Below, one piece after another: positions 24,423 through 32,017 of a DNA stretch of 32,017 bases. This stretch comes from Chitinophagaceae bacterium (GTDB taxonomy: Bacteria; Bacteroidota; Bacteroidia; Chitinophagales; Chitinophagaceae), in the NCBI GenBank assembly GCA_025923075.1, contig JAICGN010000043.1, positions 1 through 32,017 of the forward strand, read 5' to 3'. The stretch's first letter is position 1. The number at the start of each line of letters is the position of its first letter. The position numbers and the translations under genes are program-made. The notes beneath the pieces are model-generated. The model had not been told where the DNA came from. It did not search any database and saw nothing but the letters and a program-made list of their open reading frames with translations.

Positions 24423-25079
24423 TTACTCTTTCCACAGGAAGGGAAAGAGTATCACAGCAAGCATTATTACAAGAACATCGAGCATTACTATTAGCAATAG
24501 TGTAGAAGCAGCGATCGCAGTTTTATCGCTAAAAACGGTATTTGCGAGCTGCATCAACAGCATTAACTGCGGAATAATAATGGGAAAACCCAATATCGCC
24601 ATAATTGCAGCATTTTGTTGTGCTTTGGCCGCAATCGCTGAGAGGAATGTGAATACCAGGCTAAGACTCCAGCCGCCAAGCAGTACAAGCCCGATAAATT
24701 GCGGCAACTTCTTTATCGGATTTCCCAGGAAAAGGGAAAAGAGAAAAAGACTCAGAAAGCTCATTAATAACATCAATACGGAATTAAACACCAGTTTTGC
24801 CAAAACAAAATCTCTTGGATTGACTATTGAATAAAAATAGAGCATCCGGCCACGGGTTTCCTGTAAGAAACTTTTGGCCACCGCATTGATGCAAATAAAT
24901 AATTGGATAACCCAGAACAATCCATTCCAAACTTTGGTTTCAGGTTCCTGTATCGTCATGTACAAAACAAAAATCGTTGCCATGATATAAAGCAGAATTC
25001 CATAAAAACTGTATTGCTGTCTTACTTCAAGCAACAGATCTTTTTTAATAAGAGTATAAATATGCTGTACTGATTTCAT
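24423..25079 (-). CDS. ccmB: Haem exporter protein CcmB
   Basis: Membrane subunit of the CcmAB transporter that frees holo-CcmE during cytochrome c maturation. The 218-residue protein has six hydrophobic helices. The first third has the family pattern [22 protein letters not shown], then [23 protein letters not shown] and a late [12 protein letters not shown] chose ATG 25079 over 25103: it overlaps the tdk stop in the ATGA arrangement and starts at the family position. No ccmA ATPase gene is adjacent. Confidence 0.9.
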   Translation of the reverse strand: MKSVQHIYTLIKKDLLLEVRQQYSFYGILLYIMATIFVLYMTIQEPETKVWNGLFWVIQLFICINAVAKSFLQETRGRMLYFYSIVNPRDFVLAKLVFNSVLMLLMSFLSLFLFSLFLGNPIKKLPQFIGLVLLGGWSLSLVFTFLSAIAAKAQQNAAIMAILGFPIIIPQLMLLMQLANTVFSDKTAIAASTLLLIVMLDVLVIMLAVILFPFLWKE

Positions 25080-25642
25080 GAATCTTTGTAACATGTTCTG
25101 CACCTTGGCTCGTACACATCCCTGGCACCGAGCATCACCTGCTCGTCATTCGCCACTTTGCGGTAACTATAATTGGCAATGTTTCCGCAGCGAACACAAA
25201 TGGCATGAAGCTTCGTGATGTAATCTGCCTTTGACAACAAATTTGGTATTTGCCCGAAGGGATTTCCCAAATAATCCATATCAAGACCTGCAACAATCAC
25301 TCTTATCCCCCGAAAGGCGAGTTCATCGCAAACATTTGCAATTTCAGAATCAAAAAATTGAGCCTCGTCAACACCCACTACATCTACATCCTGGGCAAGC
25401 AATAATATGGTTTGTGAACTGTCAACAGGTGTTGATTGTATGGCGTTTTCATCATGCGAAACGATCTTTACTTCATCAAATCGTACGTCAATCGCAGGTT
25501 TGAAGATTTCGACTTTAAGGTTCGCAATTTTGGCTCTTTTCAATCTACGGATCAATTCTTCCGTTTTGCCACTGAACATTGAGCCGCAGATAACTTCGAT
25601 CCAACCACGGCGGTCACCTCTTATGTTAGGTTCAATAAACAT
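25076..25642 (-). CDS. tdk: Thymidine kinase
   Basis: Type II thymidine kinase of pyrimidine salvage, converting thymidine and ATP to dTMP. The 188-residue protein has the P-loop GSMFSGKT (20-27), the VGVDEAQFF motif with catalytic Glu93, the lasso region ([14 protein letters not shown]) and the structural zinc site formed by CVRCG and CRTC near the C-terminus. It is first of the minus-strand set tdk-ccmB-ccmC-ccmD-gdhA and overlaps ccmB by 4 bp. Confidence 0.96.
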   Translation of the reverse strand: MFIEPNIRGDRRGWIEVICGSMFSGKTEELIRRLKRAKIANLKVEIFKPAIDVRFDEVKIVSHDENAIQSTPVDSSQTILLLAQDVDVVGVDEAQFFDSEIANVCDELAFRGIRVIVAGLDMDYLGNPFGQIPNLLSKADYITKLHAICVRCGNIANYSYRKVANDEQVMLGARDVYEPRCRTCYKDS

Positions 25643-25756
25643 CGTTAAAATCTGATATAATTATAATTGTTGGTAAACTGTTCGTAATTTTAAACAGATT
25701 TCAGGAACAATATTTGAGAATAGTCCGTGAAATCTTCAAAATCCTTTGTCCGCGGT

Positions 25757-25764
25757 CAAAAGTA
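25757..25764 (-). promoter_or_regulatory. -7 box TACTTTTG upstream of tdk
   Basis: Perfect TAnnTTTG on the minus strand, 115 bp before the tdk start, in the divergent gap. The -33 element is not clear. Confidence 0.35.
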
Positions 25765-25774
25765 AGTATTACAA

Positions 25775-26434
25775 ATGGAAAGAATCCAGACTTTGATTAA
25801 CCGCTTGCAGGAGCAGGTAAAGCAAAATGCTGATGTTGCACATATGCAGCTTACCGTTCAGTTATTGCAGGCCGAATTAAACCAACTACAAAAATCATCG
25901 GCAAGAACGCTTGGCACTTCAAAAGTAGCCGTAGTATTGCCAACACCCGTTACTATTGCGGCTGCGCCGCTGGGGGAACGGCACGCTGAAGAGGTGGAAC
26001 GAGTGATTTCCACTTCGGCCGTGAACCTAAAGAGTAATAGTCAGATTGATATCCATTTTGACCCGATGAACGAAATCCCTACGTTTTCACAATATAATGT
26101 CGTAAAAGAAGTGAATGAAATTATGGGCCGACAGGAGTCCCTTAATGACAAACTGAAAGAGAATAGAACCGAAGTGATGCACGTAATAAAAGATACTCCG
26201 ATACGTGACCTCCGAAAAGCGATTGGCATAAATGACAGGTTTGTTTTCATTAATGAATTATTTCGTGGTGATGAACCTATGTATGAACGAAGTATAAAAA
26301 CTATCAACGGCTTTACTATTTACCCGGAAGCGGAGTATTGGATGAATCGTGAATTAAAGATCAAGCTTGGCTGGGATGATACCAGAGAAAACGTGAAGCA
26401 TTTCTATCAACTGGTCAAAAGACGATTCTCGTGA
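25775..26434 (+). CDS. Conserved coiled-coil protein of unknown function
   Basis: I recognise no named family. The 219-residue protein starts with a helical coiled-coil region rich in Gln and Leu (about 1-42). A variable Ala/Thr/Pro stretch follows (43-90). The compact C-terminal part (about 140-215) reads like a conserved module: IRDLRKAIGINDRFVFINELFRGD, MYERSIKTINGF, AEYWMNRELKIKLGW. I recall this module in proteins from many Bacteroidota genomes, without an assigned role. There is no signal peptide, so probably cytoplasmic. Its last 28 bp overlap the end of the convergent waaA. Confidence 0.7.
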   Translation: MERIQTLINRLQEQVKQNADVAHMQLTVQLLQAELNQLQKSSARTLGTSKVAVVLPTPVTIAAAPLGERHAEEVERVISTSAVNLKSNSQIDIHFDPMNEIPTFSQYNVVKEVNEIMGRQESLNDKLKENRTEVMHVIKDTPIRDLRKAIGINDRFVFINELFRGDEPMYERSIKTINGFTIYPEAEYWMNRELKIKLGWDDTRENVKHFYQLVKRRFS

Positions 26435-27660
26435 ATATAGCCGAGGATTTTTTCGGTAGCTCCTTTATTTTCCTGTACGAACTCAAACGATTTTTTACTT
26501 CGCAATTCCAATTCACTCTTCGTATTTAAAATTTTTTTTAGCTGCGACGTCAAATCCGTAGTTGAAGTAATGCAAGCACCTCCTCCGGCCGCTATCAGCC
26601 CGATAGCTTCCCTGAATTTCTCATAATTAGGTCCAAATAAAACAGGTTTGCCGTATATGGCTGCTTCCAACGTGTTATGGATTCCTCTATTAAAGCCGCC
26701 TCCAACATAAGCGATCGTTGCGTAATGATAAAGCCTGGACAGCATACCGATATTATCGATAATGAGATAGCGCTGCGTTATCGATGCGGATTCATAAGTG
26801 TTAAGTTCAGAGAAAAATATAGAGCCTGGGAAAAGTGATTTCAATTCCTTTAAATGTTCTTTATCAATTTCATGCGGCGCGATAATGATTTTTAGATCTG
26901 GTAACGTGGTAGCGGCCTCTTTAATAAGTTTTTCATCGACCGGCCACGTACTGCCGGCAATAAGTACTTGTGACCTTCCACAGAATTTCGCTATTTCCGC
27001 TATCGGCTTAAAGGTTGCAGCAATTTCCGAAACACGATCGAACCGTGTATCGCCAGCTATATTTGCATTTTTTATATTAATTGATTCGAGCAATTGGAGT
27101 GATTCCCTGTCCTGGACAAAAATATAGCTGAAACACTGCAACATTTTCCTATGCAAACGGCCGTACCATCTAAAGAATGCTTGTTCCTTTCTGAAAATTG
27201 AAGAGATCATCAACAGGGAAATTTTTCTTCTTTTGCATTCAGTAAGGTAATAATACCAGTAATCATATTTTATAAATACAACAAGCGAAGGCCTTACTAT
27301 ATCCAGAAATTGCCTGGCGTTTTTTCCGGAATCCAGCGGAAGATAAAAAACCCAGGCAGCGCCTTCATAATTTTTTCTTATTTCAAAACCCGAGGGAGAA
27401 AAGAAAGTCAAAAGGATCTTGCAATTCGGGAATTGGGATTTGATTGTTTCCATCACCGGCCGGCCCTGCTCAAACTCACCAAGTGATGAACAATGAAACC
27501 AGATAATTTCTGAGTTATCGCTTCCCAGCTCATCGGTTAAGCGTTTGAAAATATCTTTTCTGCCATCGACCCATAGTTTAGCCTTATTATTCCAGATTGA
27601 TGATAGGTGGATGCCGCTCTTATATAGGAGTAAAAAGATATTGTAAAAGACTAGTGCCAA
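26407..27660 (-). CDS. waaA: 3-deoxy-D-manno-octulosonic acid (Kdo) transferase
   Basis: Inner-membrane-associated GT30 glycosyltransferase that adds Kdo to lipid A, the start of the LPS core. The 417-residue protein has an N-terminal hydrophobic anchor, then the NKAKLWVDGRKD stretch, WFHCSSLGEFEQGRP with the likely catalytic base Glu62, and in the C-terminal GT-B half IAGSTWPVDE, IIAPHEIDKEH, YVGGGFNRGIHNTLEAAIYGKPVLFGPN. The start is a TTG at 27660: a stop lies 4 codons upstream and the family's FYN start is at residues 5-7, so no ATG start is available. A TACATTTG box lies 36 bp upstream. Confidence 0.93.
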   Translation of the reverse strand: MALVFYNIFLLLYKSGIHLSSIWNNKAKLWVDGRKDIFKRLTDELGSDNSEIIWFHCSSLGEFEQGRPVMETIKSQFPNCKILLTFFSPSGFEIRKNYEGAAWVFYLPLDSGKNARQFLDIVRPSLVVFIKYDYWYYYLTECKRRKISLLMISSIFRKEQAFFRWYGRLHRKMLQCFSYIFVQDRESLQLLESINIKNANIAGDTRFDRVSEIAATFKPIAEIAKFCGRSQVLIAGSTWPVDEKLIKEAATTLPDLKIIIAPHEIDKEHLKELKSLFPGSIFFSELNTYESASITQRYLIIDNIGMLSRLYHYATIAYVGGGFNRGIHNTLEAAIYGKPVLFGPNYEKFREAIGLIAAGGGACITSTTDLTSQLKKILNTKSELELRSKKSFEFVQENKGATEKILGYIHENRLLTS

Positions 27661-27695
27661 ATTTCCGGATTTTTATCCTGCCAACACGGCAATAA

Positions 27696-27703
27696 CAAAT
27701 GTA
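27696..27703 (-). promoter_or_regulatory. -7 box TACATTTG upstream of waaA
   Basis: Perfect TAnnTTTG on the minus strand, giving a leader of about 30 nt. No clear -33 TTG. Confidence 0.4.
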
Positions 27704-27734
27704 ACGGCAAATGGATAAACTATCTTTAATTCAT

Positions 27735-27742
27735 TATTTTTG
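27735..27742 (+). promoter_or_regulatory. -7 box TATTTTTG of the polysaccharide operon
   Basis: Perfect TAnnTTTG with a TGG (one mismatch to TTG) 20 nt upstream at 27712-27714. It would start transcription near 27748, about 65 nt before the first gene. Confidence 0.45.
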
Positions 27743-27812
27743 CGTCCGTTAACAAAAGGGGTTCATCATTAAAACTCAGCTCGAAAACCTAAATCTGAAA
27801 TCCGGAAATGCC

Positions 27813-28940
27813 ATGCATCCTATCCAAATGGTTGACTTGAAAGGGCAGTATCATAAAATAAAGGCTGAAGTAGACGAAGCTGTTCTGAATGTATTGGAAA
27901 GCACTGCCTTTATTAATGGAAAGGCGGTACAGGAATTTGCGACAAATCTTTCATCATATCTTGGAGTTAAACACGTAATTCCATGTGCTAATGGGACTGA
28001 TGCGCTTCAGATTGCCATGATGGCCCTGGACCTGCAACCTGGGGATGAAGTAATAACGCCATCTTTCACTTTTATTGCTACTACTGAAGTCATTGCATTG
28101 CTTCGGCTTACTCCGGTTTTTGTTGAAGTGGATCCGAAAACTTTTTGTATGGATCCGGCGGCATTGGAAAAAGCGATTACTCCAAGAACAAAGGCAATTG
28201 TTCCGGTTCATCTATACGGTCACGCGGCGCCGATCGATGAAATAATGACCATCGCTAACAAGCATAACCTGATCGTTATTGAAGATAATGCGCAGGCAAT
28301 CGGTGGGGATTATTATTCAAAAAATGGGAAAAAGAAAACCGGCACTGTCGGCCACATCGGCACAACTTCTTTTTTCCCATCAAAAAACCTTGGCGCGTAT
28401 GGTGACGGCGGCGCGATCTTCACCAACGATGATTCACTCGCCGATAAAATGAAAATGATTGCTAACCATGGTCAGCGAAAAAGATATTATTATGAAATGG
28501 TTGGTTGTAACAGCCGGCTTGATACGGTCCAGGCGGCTGTGCTAAATATAAAATTGAAGCACCTTGATGAATACATAAAGGCAAGGCAATCTGTGGCAGA
28601 TTTTTATGATAGGTCATTTGCAGGTCATTCAAAGATCACAACCCCTCACAGGGCAAGTTATTGCAGTCATGTATTTCATCAATATACTTTAGTTCTTAAC
28701 GAAGTAGATCGTGACGGTTTAAATGCTTTTCTTGCTGAGCAAAAAATTCCATCGATGATTTACTACCCGGTTCCGGGTCATCATCAGCAAATGTTTGCAC
28801 ATTATGATACTGCAAAAGTGTCATTACCAGTTACTGACTGGCTTACCGAAAGAGTTATTTCGTTGCCTATTCATACAGAAATGGACCATGAACAATTAAA
28901 TCTTATCACATCAAAAGTGTTGGAATATATAAACGGATAA
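27813..28940 (+). CDS. DegT/DnrJ/EryC1/StrS nucleotide-sugar aminotransferase
   Basis: PLP-dependent enzyme that aminates a keto-sugar nucleotide for surface polysaccharide. The 375-residue protein has ANGTDALQIA (59-68), the cofactor-binding Asp158 in VIEDNAQAIGG, and the Schiff-base lysine Lys191 in FFPSKNLGAYGDGG, then GCNSRLDTVQAA. It is closest in look to WbpE-type enzymes, which act on 3-keto-UDP-GlcNAcA. This would fit the WbpA/WbpO-like dehydrogenase at the end of the window, but the 3-oxidase and acetyltransferase of that route are not seen here. First gene of the operon, 7 bp before ugd. Confidence 0.9.
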   Translation: MHPIQMVDLKGQYHKIKAEVDEAVLNVLESTAFINGKAVQEFATNLSSYLGVKHVIPCANGTDALQIAMMALDLQPGDEVITPSFTFIATTEVIALLRLTPVFVEVDPKTFCMDPAALEKAITPRTKAIVPVHLYGHAAPIDEIMTIANKHNLIVIEDNAQAIGGDYYSKNGKKKTGTVGHIGTTSFFPSKNLGAYGDGGAIFTNDDSLADKMKMIANHGQRKRYYYEMVGCNSRLDTVQAAVLNIKLKHLDEYIKARQSVADFYDRSFAGHSKITTPHRASYCSHVFHQYTLVLNEVDRDGLNAFLAEQKIPSMIYYPVPGHHQQMFAHYDTAKVSLPVTDWLTERVISLPIHTEMDHEQLNLITSKVLEYING

Positions 28941-28947
28941 ACTACTT

Positions 28948-30261
28948 ATGAAAATAACTGTTGTTGGAACCGGATATGTTGGGTTAGTAACGGGTACTTG
29001 CTTTGCGGAAACAGGGAATACTGTAACCTGTGTAGATGTGGATGAAAGCAAAATTGAAAAATTAGCTGGTGGGCAGATCACCATTTACGAACCCGGTCTT
29101 GAAAAATTATTTTTAAGGAATCAGCGGGAAGAAAGATTAAAGTTCACAACAAACCTTGCTGAAGGAATCGCAGATGCGAAAATTATATTTCTTGCGTTGC
29201 CAACGCCTCCCGGCGAAAATGGCTCTGCTGATTTAAAATACATTTTAGGTGTTGCAGATGAGCTTGGAAAAATCCTGAAAGATTATAAAGTTATCGTTGA
29301 TAAAAGTACGGTACCGGTCGGCACCGCTGAAAAAGTTCGTGATGTAATTGCAAAAAATTGTCAATGTGAATTTGATGTGGTCAGCAATCCCGAGTTTTTA
29401 CGTGAAGGAGTCGCGGTAGAAGATTTTATGAAACCCGACAGGGTAGTGATCGGTACAGAATCAGAAAAAGCAAAAAAAATAATGGGCGACCTGTATGCTC
29501 CATTTGTCAGGCAGGGAAACCCGGTTATTTTCATGGATGAAAAATCAGCTGAGCTTACAAAATACGCGGCTAACTCATTTCTTGCTACAAAAATTTCATT
29601 TATGAATGAAATTGCAAGGCTATGCGAACTTTTAGGAGCTGATGTAGATATGGTACGTCGCGGTATTGGAAGCGATGACAGAATAGGAAAGAGATTTTTG
29701 TTTCCCGGCATTGGGTATGGCGGTTCCTGTTTTCCAAAAGATGTGAAGGCTTTGGTACAGTCTGCTTCGGAAGTTAAATATGATTTCAAAATACTCGATG
29801 CAGTAATGGAGGTAAATGAAAGGCAGAAAGTGTATCTAGTTCCCCGTATAAAAAAATTTTTTAACAATAAACTCGATGGTAAGAAAATTGCACTTTGGGG
29901 ATTGGCATTTAAACCAAATACGGATGATGTTCGTGAGGCCCCGGCTCTTTATGTTATTGATGAATTATTAAAAGCGGGTGCTTCCGTTGCTGCCTTTGAT
30001 CCTGAAGCAATGAAAAATGTGAGAGAAATAGTCGGAGATAAAATTGTATTTACAGAGAATCAATATGATGCGTTGAACAATTGTGACGCCTTGATCATTG
30101 CGACAGAATGGAGTGAGTTCAGAACCCCGGAATTTGAAAAAATGACGGAAAGAATGAAAAGCAAAGTGATCTTTGACGGCAGAAATGTTTTTGATCTTGC
30201 GCAGATGAAAGAGTTGGGTTTTTATTACGAAAGCATCGGGAGAAAAACTATTGTTCCTTAA
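28948..30261 (+). CDS. ugd: UDP-glucose 6-dehydrogenase
   Basis: Oxidises UDP-glucose twice with NAD+ to UDP-glucuronate. The 437-residue protein has the N-terminal Rossmann motif VVGTGYVGLVTG (5-16), LPTPPGENGSADL, VDKSTVPVGT, NPEFLREG and the catalytic Cys261 in GIGYGGSCFPKD. The C-terminal UDP-binding domain contains ALWGLAFKPNTDDVREAP. Only 9 bp separate it from the decarboxylase gene that uses its product. Confidence 0.96.
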   Translation: MKITVVGTGYVGLVTGTCFAETGNTVTCVDVDESKIEKLAGGQITIYEPGLEKLFLRNQREERLKFTTNLAEGIADAKIIFLALPTPPGENGSADLKYILGVADELGKILKDYKVIVDKSTVPVGTAEKVRDVIAKNCQCEFDVVSNPEFLREGVAVEDFMKPDRVVIGTESEKAKKIMGDLYAPFVRQGNPVIFMDEKSAELTKYAANSFLATKISFMNEIARLCELLGADVDMVRRGIGSDDRIGKRFLFPGIGYGGSCFPKDVKALVQSASEVKYDFKILDAVMEVNERQKVYLVPRIKKFFNNKLDGKKIALWGLAFKPNTDDVREAPALYVIDELLKAGASVAAFDPEAMKNVREIVGDKIVFTENQYDALNNCDALIIATEWSEFRTPEFEKMTERMKSKVIFDGRNVFDLAQMKELGFYYESIGRKTIVP

Positions 30262-30270
30262 CGAGTACTT

Positions 30271-31254
30271 ATGGAGAAAAAGATTGTATTGATCACCGGG
30301 GCTGCCGGTTTTTTAGGATCACACCTTTGCGACCGGTTTATCAGGGAGGGCTGTCATGTTATTGCAATGGATAACCTGATAACAGGGAGTAAAAAAAATA
30401 TTGAACACCTTTTTCCACTTGGGCATTTTGAATTTATTGAACATGATGTTACAAAGCATATAGAAATAGCAGGTAAGGTTGATTATATTCTTCATTTTGC
30501 GTCACCGGCAAGCCCCATTGATTATTTAAAAATTCCCATACAGACATTGAAGGTAGGGGCATTGGGTACGCATAATTGCCTCGGGCTTGCCAAAGCAAAA
30601 AATGCGAGAATATTAGTGGCATCAACAAGCGAAGTGTATGGTGATCCTTTGGTGCATCCGCAAAATGAAGACTATTGGGGAAATGTAAACCCGGTTGGAC
30701 CAAGAGGTGTGTACGATGAAGCAAAGCGGTACATGGAAGCGATTACCATGGCGTATCATAACTTTCATGGAGTTGATACGAGGATTGTAAGAATATTTAA
30801 TACCTATGGTCCCAGAATGCGATTAAATGATGGCCGGGCATTACCGGCGTTCATCGGCCAGGCATTAAGAGGCGAAGATCTGACGGTGTTTGGTAACGGC
30901 TCGCAAACAAGAAGCTTTTGTTTTGTAAATGACCTGGTCGAAGGAATTTACCGGTTGCTGATGAGTGACTATACTATGCCGTTGAATATTGGTAATCCTG
31001 ATGAAATATCTTTAAAAGGATTTGCCGAAGAAATACTTTCATTAACAGGCAATAAAGTAAAGATCGTTTATAAGCCCTTGCCGGTTGATGATCCTAAGCA
31101 ACGACAGCCAGACATTACAAAGGCAAAGAAGATTTTGGGATGGCAGCCGGAAGTTTCAAGAAAAGAAGGGTTGAAAATTACGTACGAGTACTTTAGATCT
31201 CTTGCACCCGAAGAATTAAATAAGCAACCAAAAGAGTTTGTGAGCAAGCGGTAG
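30271..31254 (+). CDS. UDP-glucuronate decarboxylase (UDP-xylose synthase)
   Basis: Extended SDR enzyme converting UDP-glucuronate to UDP-xylose. The 327-residue protein has the NAD motif GAAGFLG (10-16), the [10 protein letters not shown] stretch (117-126, Ser120-Glu121) and the YDEAK active site with Tyr148 and Lys152. [21 protein letters not shown] and [12 protein letters not shown] are typical of UXS rather than of epimerases or dehydratases. It lies directly after ugd, so the pair makes UDP-xylose for glycan assembly. Confidence 0.93.
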   Translation: MEKKIVLITGAAGFLGSHLCDRFIREGCHVIAMDNLITGSKKNIEHLFPLGHFEFIEHDVTKHIEIAGKVDYILHFASPASPIDYLKIPIQTLKVGALGTHNCLGLAKAKNARILVASTSEVYGDPLVHPQNEDYWGNVNPVGPRGVYDEAKRYMEAITMAYHNFHGVDTRIVRIFNTYGPRMRLNDGRALPAFIGQALRGEDLTVFGNGSQTRSFCFVNDLVEGIYRLLMSDYTMPLNIGNPDEISLKGFAEEILSLTGNKVKIVYKPLPVDDPKQRQPDITKAKKILGWQPEVSRKEGLKITYEYFRSLAPEELNKQPKEFVSKR

Positions 31255-31301
31255 TGGAATTCTTTAAAAATCGATAGTGAATTATTAAATTTTAAATAAA
31301 G

Positions 31302-32017
31302 ATGTACCAGGAATTAATTGATAAGAAAGCGAAATTGGCAGTGATTGGTTTGGGATACGTTGGACTTCCTATTGCATTGGAATTTGCTAAAAAAGTTTCA
31401 GTTATTGGTTTTGATATAAATGAAAACCGCGTTGCGATGATGAGGAATTGTATTGATCCGAGTAATGAACTTGAAAAAAAAGATTTCGGAGGCTGTGACA
31501 TTCATTTCACTTCAAAACTGGAAGAGTTGCGGCAAGCAAATTTCTTTATCGTTGCCGTGCCTACACCGGTTGACCAACACAATGTACCGGATCTTACACC
31601 GGTAAAAAAGGCCTCTGAAACAATTGGAAACGTTTTAAAGAAGGGTGATTACGTAGTATTTGAGTCAACAGTATATCCGGGCTGTACAGAGGAGGATTGT
31701 TTGCCTATCATTGAAAAGTTATCGGGACTTAAGAACATTAAGGATTTTAAACTGGGTTACTCTCCGGAAAGAATTAATCCGGGTGATAAAACCCACACAC
31801 TGTCTAAAGTAATAAAAGTAGTGTCAGGATGTGATGCCGACTCATTAGACGAAATAGCAAAGGTGTACGAGTTGGTGGTGACAGCGGGTGTGCACCGGGC
31901 TTCTTGTATAAAAGTGGCAGAGGCCGCAAAGATCATTGAGAATACTCAGCGTGACCTTAACATTGCATTGATGAATGAGCTCTCCATCATATTTGATAAA
32001 ATGGACATTAATACTTA
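31302..32017 (+). CDS. Nucleotide-sugar dehydrogenase (UDP-HexNAc type), 3' end outside window
   Basis: Second NAD-dependent nucleotide-sugar dehydrogenase of the operon, 238 codons seen with no stop. It starts at ATG 31302: [23 protein letters not shown] with the Rossmann motif at 14-23, then [43 protein letters not shown] and [27 protein letters not shown] and SPERINPGD, in place of Ugd's DKSTVPVGT and NPEFLREG, place it with the WbpO/TviB/WecC group acting on UDP-N-acetylhexosamines. The catalytic Cys lies beyond the window. It is distinct from ugd at 28948. Confidence 0.92.
   Translation, partial: MYQELIDKKAKLAVIGLGYVGLPIALEFAKKVSVIGFDINENRVAMMRNCIDPSNELEKKDFGGCDIHFTSKLEELRQANFFIVAVPTPVDQHNVPDLTPVKKASETIGNVLKKGDYVVFESTVYPGCTEEDCLPIIEKLSGLKNIKDFKLGYSPERINPGDKTHTLSKVIKVVSGCDADSLDEIAKVYELVVTAGVHRASCIKVAEAAKIIENTQRDLNIALMNELSIIFDKMDINT

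Overview
This window looks like chromosomal DNA of a Bacteroidota bacterium, most likely near Chitinophagaceae (order Chitinophagales). The evidence is a T9SS-type C-terminal sorting domain, a lone TonB-plug protein, repeated -7 boxes of the form TAnnTTTG with few Shine-Dalgarno sites, CcmB/CcmC/CcmD of the Bacteroidota type, and many protein families typical of that group. The family-level placement is inference. I see no rRNA, tRNA, CRISPR array or complete insertion sequence.

Layout. 1-2459: 3' part of an M14 zinc carboxypeptidase, followed by a 743-bp gap holding two extra copies of the last 70 bp of that gene and several hairpins. 3203-5235: ssb and a Tat-exported Gfo/Idh/MocA oxidoreductase. 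5393-7663 (-): a secreted GH32 fructan hydrolase. 7930-10379: an Ldh2-type dehydrogenase and two lipoproteins that look like the two halves of one LVIVD beta-propeller protein. 10380-12015: a MITE-like inverted repeat and aspartate kinase. 12060-13768 (-): a tiny TonB-plug protein and queA, preceded by a probable rod-shaped RNA. 14206-18030: a 1274-residue TraB/GumN protein. 18018-20898 (-): a likely operon of AMP nucleosidase, a small lipoprotein and a double-ATPase oligopeptide ABC protein. 20910-21382: a four-helix-bundle gene bounded by inverted repeats. 21395-21832: an HsdR-N-like PD-(D/E)XK protein. 21966-25642 (-): tdk-ccmB-ccmC-ccmD-glutamate dehydrogenase. 25775-27660: a coiled-coil protein of unknown function convergent with waaA (Kdo transferase). 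27813-32017: a surface-polysaccharide operon (DegT aminotransferase, UDP-glucose dehydrogenase, UDP-glucuronate decarboxylase, second nucleotide-sugar dehydrogenase) that runs off the window.

How the genes fit together. Most of the window is housekeeping. Ugd and the decarboxylase together give UDP-xylose. The last dehydrogenase and the DegT aminotransferase could make an amino-uronic acid sugar, and WaaA builds the LPS inner core, so 26.4-32.0 kb is devoted to the cell surface. CcmB/C/D serve haem delivery for cytochrome c.

Most interesting signals: (a) a repeat family built from GACGAT/GACGAC words that bounds the four-helix-bundle gene as inverted repeats and also occurs, without a gene, in frame inside the linker of the ABC protein 2 kb away; (b) three copies of a gene tail, one of which differs mostly by synonymous changes; (c) a rod-like RNA directly behind a TAnnTTTG promoter upstream of queA; (d) a propeller protein split into two separately lipidated halves.
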